Shown here one piece after another: positions 5,066 through 8,480 of a DNA stretch of 8,480 bases (the stretch's first letter is position 1; every line of letters begins with the position of its first letter). A model generated the notes under the pieces. It saw only the letters and a program-made list of their open reading frames with translations. It was not told where the DNA came from and made no database searches. Origin of the DNA: an uncultured Bacteroidota bacterium (GTDB lineage Bacteria; Bacteroidota; Bacteroidia; Flavobacteriales; Schleiferiaceae); contig CAJXMS010000082.1 of NCBI GenBank assembly GCA_913056475.1, positions 1-8,480 of the forward strand, given 5' to 3'. The position numbers and the translations under genes are program-made.

Positions 5066-5845
5066 ATGGCACAACACGTCCACACCCAGTTTGCAGATAA
5101 AGTACTGCACATCACCCTCCAACGGCCCGATAAGTACAACAGCTTTATCCGGCCCATGGCCCTGGAACTGCAGCGCGTGCTGCGGGAAGCGGCCCAGGAC
5201 AAAACGGTTCGTTGCTTGCTCATTACGGGCGATGGCAAAGCCTTTAGCGCCGGCCAGGACCTGGCCGAGGCCACCGATCCCAAAGGGCCGGAATTGACCA
5301 AAATCGTGACCGAACACTACAACCCCATTATCCAGCAGCTTCGCGATATGCCCAAGCCCGTGGTGATGGCCGTAAACGGCGTAGCCGCCGGCGCCGGCGC
5401 CAATATTGCTCTGGCGGGCGACGTAGTGCTGGCTGCCGAAAGTGCCACCTTCATCCAGGCTTTTTCTAAAATAGGCCTCATCCCCGATAGTGGCGGCACC
5501 TATACTTTGCCCCGCCTCATCGGCTGGCAAAAGGCCAGTGCCCTCATGATGCTGGGCGATAAGGTTTCTGCGCCAGAAGCCGAGCGCATGGGAATGATCT
5601 ACCGCTCCGTACCCGATCAGGAACTGCCCACCGAAGCCCAAGAACTGGCTCAGCGCCTCAGCCATATGCCCACCCTGGCCCTGGCCCGCACCAAGCAGCT
5701 GCTCAACGAAAGCACCCAGAACGACCTGCCAAGCCAGCTGGCCCGCGAGGATCACTTCCAAACCGAGTGTGGCCAGAGCGACGACTACGCAGAAGGCACC
5801 CAGGCTTTTCTGGAAAAACGTAAACCTGTATTTAAAGGAGAATAA
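5066..5845 (+). CDS. paaG: PaaG, ring-1,2-epoxyphenylacetyl-CoA isomerase (oxepin-CoA forming)
   Basis: The 259-residue product is a crotonase-fold protein of normal PaaG length (about 262). The CoA and oxyanion-hole segments are AFSAGQDL (59-66) and NGVAAGAGANIALAGD (104-119). The active-site loop reads FSKIGLIPDSGGTYTLPR (133-150). Asp141 stands in the PDSGG motif, where hydratases of the PaaF type usually have glycine followed by a catalytic Glu context; the aspartate form is typical of PaaG isomerases. The C-terminus YAEGTQAFLEKRKPVFKG is standard for the family. The enzyme converts the ring epoxide of phenylacetyl-CoA to oxepin-CoA and may also shift double bonds later in the pathway. 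The ATG at 5066 is the first ATG after the putative -7 box. Only 5 nt separate it from paaH. Another enoyl-CoA isomerase is possible, but the context favours PaaG. Confidence 0.88.
   Translation: MAQHVHTQFADKVLHITLQRPDKYNSFIRPMALELQRVLREAAQDKTVRCLLITGDGKAFSAGQDLAEATDPKGPELTKIVTEHYNPIIQQLRDMPKPVVMAVNGVAAGAGANIALAGDVVLAAESATFIQAFSKIGLIPDSGGTYTLPRLIGWQKASALMMLGDKVSAPEAERMGMIYRSVPDQELPTEAQELAQRLSHMPTLALARTKQLLNESTQNDLPSQLAREDHFQTECGQSDDYAEGTQAFLEKRKPVFKGE
5834..5840 (+). promoter_or_regulatory. Ribosome-binding site of paaH
   Basis: AAAGGAG at the 3' end of paaG is a strong Shine-Dalgarno match, 10 nt before the paaH ATG at 5851. The other genes in the window lack an obvious one, as is usual in Bacteroidota. 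It may also simply encode the conserved FKGE end of PaaG. Confidence 0.45.
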
Positions 5846-5850
5846 AACCC

Positions 5851-7008
5851 ATGCAGAGCATAGCCATCATAGGAGCCGGGGCCATGGGCGCCGGCATTGC
5901 CCAAGTAGCCGCGCAAAACGGCCATTCCGTTTTTCTTCACGATCAATATCCCGACGCGCTCGAAAAAGCCGAAAAGCATCACCGTAAAATACTGGCTCGC
6001 CTGGTGGAAAAAGGGCGCCTGGAGAAAGGGGAAGACCAAAAAATCCTCCAGCGTATCGCTTATGTGGGTGAGCTCACCGAACTCAGCGAGGCTGACCTTT
6101 TTATTGAAGCGGTGGTGGAAAACCTGGAAGTAAAAACCGCTATTTTCCAGCAGCTGGATCAGCTGGCCTCCCCGGAGGCTATCCTGGCCTCTAATACGTC
6201 CTCCTTATCCATCGCTTCCATTGCCGGGGCCACCCAGCGCCCCGAACGGGTGGTGGGGATCCACTTTTTCAACCCCGCTCCCCTCATGCCCCTGGTAGAG
6301 GTCATTCCCAGCATTGCTACCAGCGAGGCGACCCTGGCCCAAGCTCGCCAGCAAATTGATGATTGGGGCAAGGTAACCGTTGTAGCCCAAGATACTCCCG
6401 GCTTTATCGTCAATCGCGTAGCGCGGCCCTTCTACGGGGAGGCGGTTCGCCTCTACGAAGAAGGAGTGGCCAGCCCCGCTACCATCGACTGGGCTATCAC
6501 TGAGCTGGGGGGCTTCCGCATGGGCCCCTTTACTTTGATGGATTTCATCGGGCACGATGTAAACTACACCGTCAGCGAAACGGTCTTTAAAGCTTTTTAC
6601 TACGATCCCCGTTACCGGCCCAATTTCACCCAAAAGCGGTTGGTAGAAGCCGGTTGGCTGGGTCGTAAATCCGGTAAAGGCTTTTATCAGTACGGCGAAA
6701 ACCCTCAAAACCCAGAGCCACAAAAGGATCAAGCCCTGGGTCAAACAATACTTGAGCGGATCGTGATCATGCTTATCAACGAAGCCGCGGACGCTCGATT
6801 CCTTAACATCGCCAGCACGGAAGACATCGACCGCGCTATGACCAAGGGCGTCAACTACCCTAAGGGGCTGCTCGCCTGGGCCGATGAGTGGGGCGCCGAA
6901 GAATGCGTGCGCCGTATGGACGCCCTCCAGGCCGAATACGGGGAAGATCGCTATCGCTGCTCTCCCCTGCTGCGGCGAATGGCGCGCCAGGGCGCTACGT
7001 TTTACTGA
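5851..7008 (+). CDS. paaH: PaaH-type 3-hydroxyacyl-CoA dehydrogenase
   Basis: The 385-residue product starts with a Rossmann fold, IAIIGAGAMGAGIAQ, with GxGxxG at 8-13 and an acidic Asp31 at the end of the second strand, consistent with NAD. The catalytic dyad is His138 in GIHFFNPAPLMPLVEVI and Glu150, 12 residues later as in the family; Ser117 lies in SNTSSL. The first C-terminal domain runs from DTPGFIVNR to GRKSGKGFYQYG (about 185-277). A shorter second copy begins near residue 305 (INEAADARFLNIAS) and includes DRAMTKGVNYPKGLLAWADEWG. It oxidises 3-hydroxyadipyl-CoA to 3-oxoadipyl-CoA in the lower phenylacetate pathway. It is shorter than the E. coli PaaH (475), so the assignment rests on the duplicated C-terminal domain and on adjacency to paaG; a general fatty-acid 3-hydroxyacyl-CoA dehydrogenase remains possible. 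Its stop overlaps the end of the convergent peptidase gene. Confidence 0.85.
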   Translation: MQSIAIIGAGAMGAGIAQVAAQNGHSVFLHDQYPDALEKAEKHHRKILARLVEKGRLEKGEDQKILQRIAYVGELTELSEADLFIEAVVENLEVKTAIFQQLDQLASPEAILASNTSSLSIASIAGATQRPERVVGIHFFNPAPLMPLVEVIPSIATSEATLAQARQQIDDWGKVTVVAQDTPGFIVNRVARPFYGEAVRLYEEGVASPATIDWAITELGGFRMGPFTLMDFIGHDVNYTVSETVFKAFYYDPRYRPNFTQKRLVEAGWLGRKSGKGFYQYGENPQNPEPQKDQALGQTILERIVIMLINEAADARFLNIASTEDIDRAMTKGVNYPKGLLAWADEWGAEECVRRMDALQAEYGEDRYRCSPLLRRMARQGATFY

Positions 7009-8480
7009 TTTTCTTCCCGGGGGTACACATTATTGGCCCGGTTTATATCGGCCATAAAACCATGGCGGTCCAGATAAATTTTATCCACCTCTTTAAACGG
7101 GACAGGAAGCGTTACCTCGTATTTCGGGTGGGTCCAGGGCCAGGCAGCCAGGGCGGTAGCCTTTAATCCCCTGGGAAGGCCCATCTGCATTCGCGTAGGA
7201 ATGTAAAACTGGTGGGTATCACCCGCCCGGGTATGTACCGTAAGGCGGAGCGGCATGGGCATCTCTTCGAGTTTTTCCAGGCGTAGCTTCGTGAGGTTTT
7301 CTTTACCGGCCGCTTCTACTTCCGCGATGCCATAATCGATGCGATGGGTCGTTTCAATCCAAAACTGGCGGTACCAGTCCAGGTGCAGGCCGCTCACCTC
7401 CTCGGCTACCCGCATAAAGTCGCGCGGACCGGGGTGGCGCAATTTCCAGCGATCATAGTAGCGCAGCATGGTTTCCTGCAGGAGGGAGTCGCCCATGATG
7501 GGGCGGAGCTGGTTTAAAAACAATTCGCCCCGGGAATAAGCATTGATGCCGTATCGAAGATTTTCCGCGTAAAAGTCTGCCCCCGTGCTCATAGGTACCA
7601 TTTTGTTTTTTTGGGCCATGTACAGATGATTGCGGTAGGCGCCGGTGTGCGCATTGACCCGGGGCGTATCGCGAAAGGAGTTGAGCACTTCTTCTTCCGC
7701 GTAGCTGGTAAATCCTTCGTCCATCCAGGGATAAGAATTTTCATTGCTGGCCAGCATGCCATAAAACCAGCTGTGCGCACCCTCATGGGCGGTAACGCCC
7801 ACCAGGCCTTCCAGCTCTCCGGTTCCCTTAAGCATGGTACACATGGGATATTCCATGCCGCCGTCGCCGCCCTGAATTACCGAAAACTGGGGGTAGATAT
7901 AGGGCCCAAAGTGCTCATTCATATAGGCGAAGAAGCGCCGGGTATAATTAGGCAGCTGCTGCCAGGTATCTGCATATTTTTTCAAATAATAAAAATGAAG
8001 CGCTAGCGAATCGGGCCCGGTGGTCTGGGTGTGCACATAATTGGGGTCCGCGCCCCAGGCAAAGGTGTGCACATTCTCCGCCACAAAACGCCAGGTACGC
8101 TTTTCCTGATCGCTTTCCCGGTAAGCATAGCGGTATAGATCATCGCTGATCTCTTCCGCGCGCTGCCAGTATTTTTCGGGGTTTTGCAGCAAGCCGGTGC
8201 CGCCCAGGCGTTGTTTGCTGTCCAGGGTGATAGACACGTCAAAGCTGCCAAAGGGGGCGTAATATTCCCGGGCCACGTAGGGGTCGGGATGCCAGCCATG
8301 GGCATCGTAGGCGGCACCGCCCACGAGGTCTTCGGAGACCTCGAACGCCATGCCGCGCTTGGCCCCGAACCAGTCGATGATGCGGCGCACCTCCTCGGCG
8401 AAGCGGTGTTCGAAAATCACGAGCCGGGCGATTTGCTCCATGCTCAGGATATCCTGCAGCGAAAACACGTACTCCTGCCG
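7002..8480 (-). CDS. M1-family zinc metallopeptidase (C-terminal 492 residues, runs off right edge)
   Basis: The frame is open at the right edge; the GTG at 8466-8468 is an internal codon, because the reading continues upstream as RQEY. Numbering from the first visible residue, the substrate-binding motif is GGMEYPM (207-213). The zinc motif is HEGAH (232-236), with the third ligand Glu255 in WMDEGFTSY 18 residues after the second His, and a probable catalytic Tyr315 in NAYSRGELFLNQL. HEGAH has Gly where HELAH is usual. Bacteroidota members are commonly 600-650 residues, so roughly 110-160 residues including any signal peptide are missing. These enzymes are aminopeptidase-like and usually exported. 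The first 57 visible codons do not resemble the family and are richer in GC at third positions. The stop at 7002-7004 lies inside the end of paaH. No link with phenylacetate metabolism is known to me. Confidence 0.88.
   Translation of the reverse strand, partial: RQEYVFSLQDILSMEQIARLVIFEHRFAEEVRRIIDWFGAKRGMAFEVSEDLVGGAAYDAHGWHPDPYVAREYYAPFGSFDVSITLDSKQRLGGTGLLQNPEKYWQRAEEISDDLYRYAYRESDQEKRTWRFVAENVHTFAWGADPNYVHTQTTGPDSLALHFYYLKKYADTWQQLPNYTRRFFAYMNEHFGPYIYPQFSVIQGGDGGMEYPMCTMLKGTGELEGLVGVTAHEGAHSWFYGMLASNENSYPWMDEGFTSYAEEEVLNSFRDTPRVNAHTGAYRNHLYMAQKNKMVPMSTGADFYAENLRYGINAYSRGELFLNQLRPIMGDSLLQETMLRYYDRWKLRHPGPRDFMRVAEEVSGLHLDWYRQFWIETTHRIDYGIAEVEAAGKENLTKLRLEKLEEMPMPLRLTVHTRAGDTHQFYIPTRMQMGLPRGLKATALAAWPWTHPKYEVTLPVPFKEVDKIYLDRHGFMADINRANNVYPREENQ

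Noticed and set aside
5048..5761. Long minus-strand ORF (237 codons) opposite paaG
   Set aside because: It mirrors a well-supported PaaG frame, is rich in Gly, Ala, His and Gln as GC-rich antisense frames tend to be, and shows no recognisable domain.
6205..6744. Minus-strand ORF (179 codons) opposite paaH
   Set aside because: It is a shadow of the PaaH frame, which has clear catalytic motifs over the same stretch.
1..8480. CRISPR array, insertion sequence, tRNA or rRNA gene, attachment site
   Set aside because: No regularly spaced repeats, transposase motifs, terminal inverted repeats or structured RNA genes were seen in the window.

Overview
The window looks like a chromosomal segment of a Bacteroidota bacterium. 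The evidence is the -7 promoter boxes of the TAnnTTTG type in front of most transcription units, the general lack of Shine-Dalgarno sequences (one clear exception, before paaH), and two outer-membrane lipoprotein/barrel genes of a kind common in that phylum. I cannot resolve genus or family. Its core is an aerobic phenylacetate (phenylacetyl-CoA) degradation locus.

Layout. (1) 1-219, minus: the N-terminal 73 residues of PaaE, the reductase of the ring epoxidase; the rest lies off the left edge. (2) 220-343: a divergent promoter region serving paaE and paaABCD. (3) 344-2986, plus: paaA, paaB, paaC, paaD, the catalytic, bridging, structural and maturation proteins of phenylacetyl-CoA 1,2-epoxidase, separated by gaps of 44, 53 and 53 nt. 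Two gaps contain similar overlapping inverted repeats. (4) 3008-4828, minus: two probable lipoproteins with a beta-rich body, likely diverged paralogues of unknown function, which interrupt the paa genes. (5) 4829-5065: a gene-free divergent intergenic region with two sets of direct repeats and a -7 box for the next operon. (6) 5066-7008, plus: paaG and paaH, 5 nt apart, for the epoxide-to-oxepin isomerisation and the 3-hydroxyacyl-CoA dehydrogenation of the lower pathway. (7) 7002-8480, minus: most of an M1-family zinc metallopeptidase, whose stop overlaps the paaH stop by 7 bp and which runs off the right edge.

How the genes work together: PaaABC(D)E turns phenylacetyl-CoA into ring-1,2-epoxyphenylacetyl-CoA, using electrons that PaaE passes from NADPH. 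PaaG isomerises the epoxide to the oxepin. After ring opening and beta-oxidation by enzymes not seen here (PaaZ, PaaJ, PaaF), PaaH oxidises 3-hydroxyadipyl-CoA. The CoA ligase (PaaK), thioesterase (PaaI) and a regulator are also absent from the window. The lipoproteins and peptidase have no known part in the pathway.

I did not find a clearly new system. The points most worth checking are the two lipoprotein genes inside the paa locus, the unfamiliar and compositionally different N-side of the M1 peptidase at the right edge, the tandem repeat sitting where the -33 element of the paaG promoter should be, and the twin overlapping hairpins in the paaB-paaC and paaC-paaD gaps.
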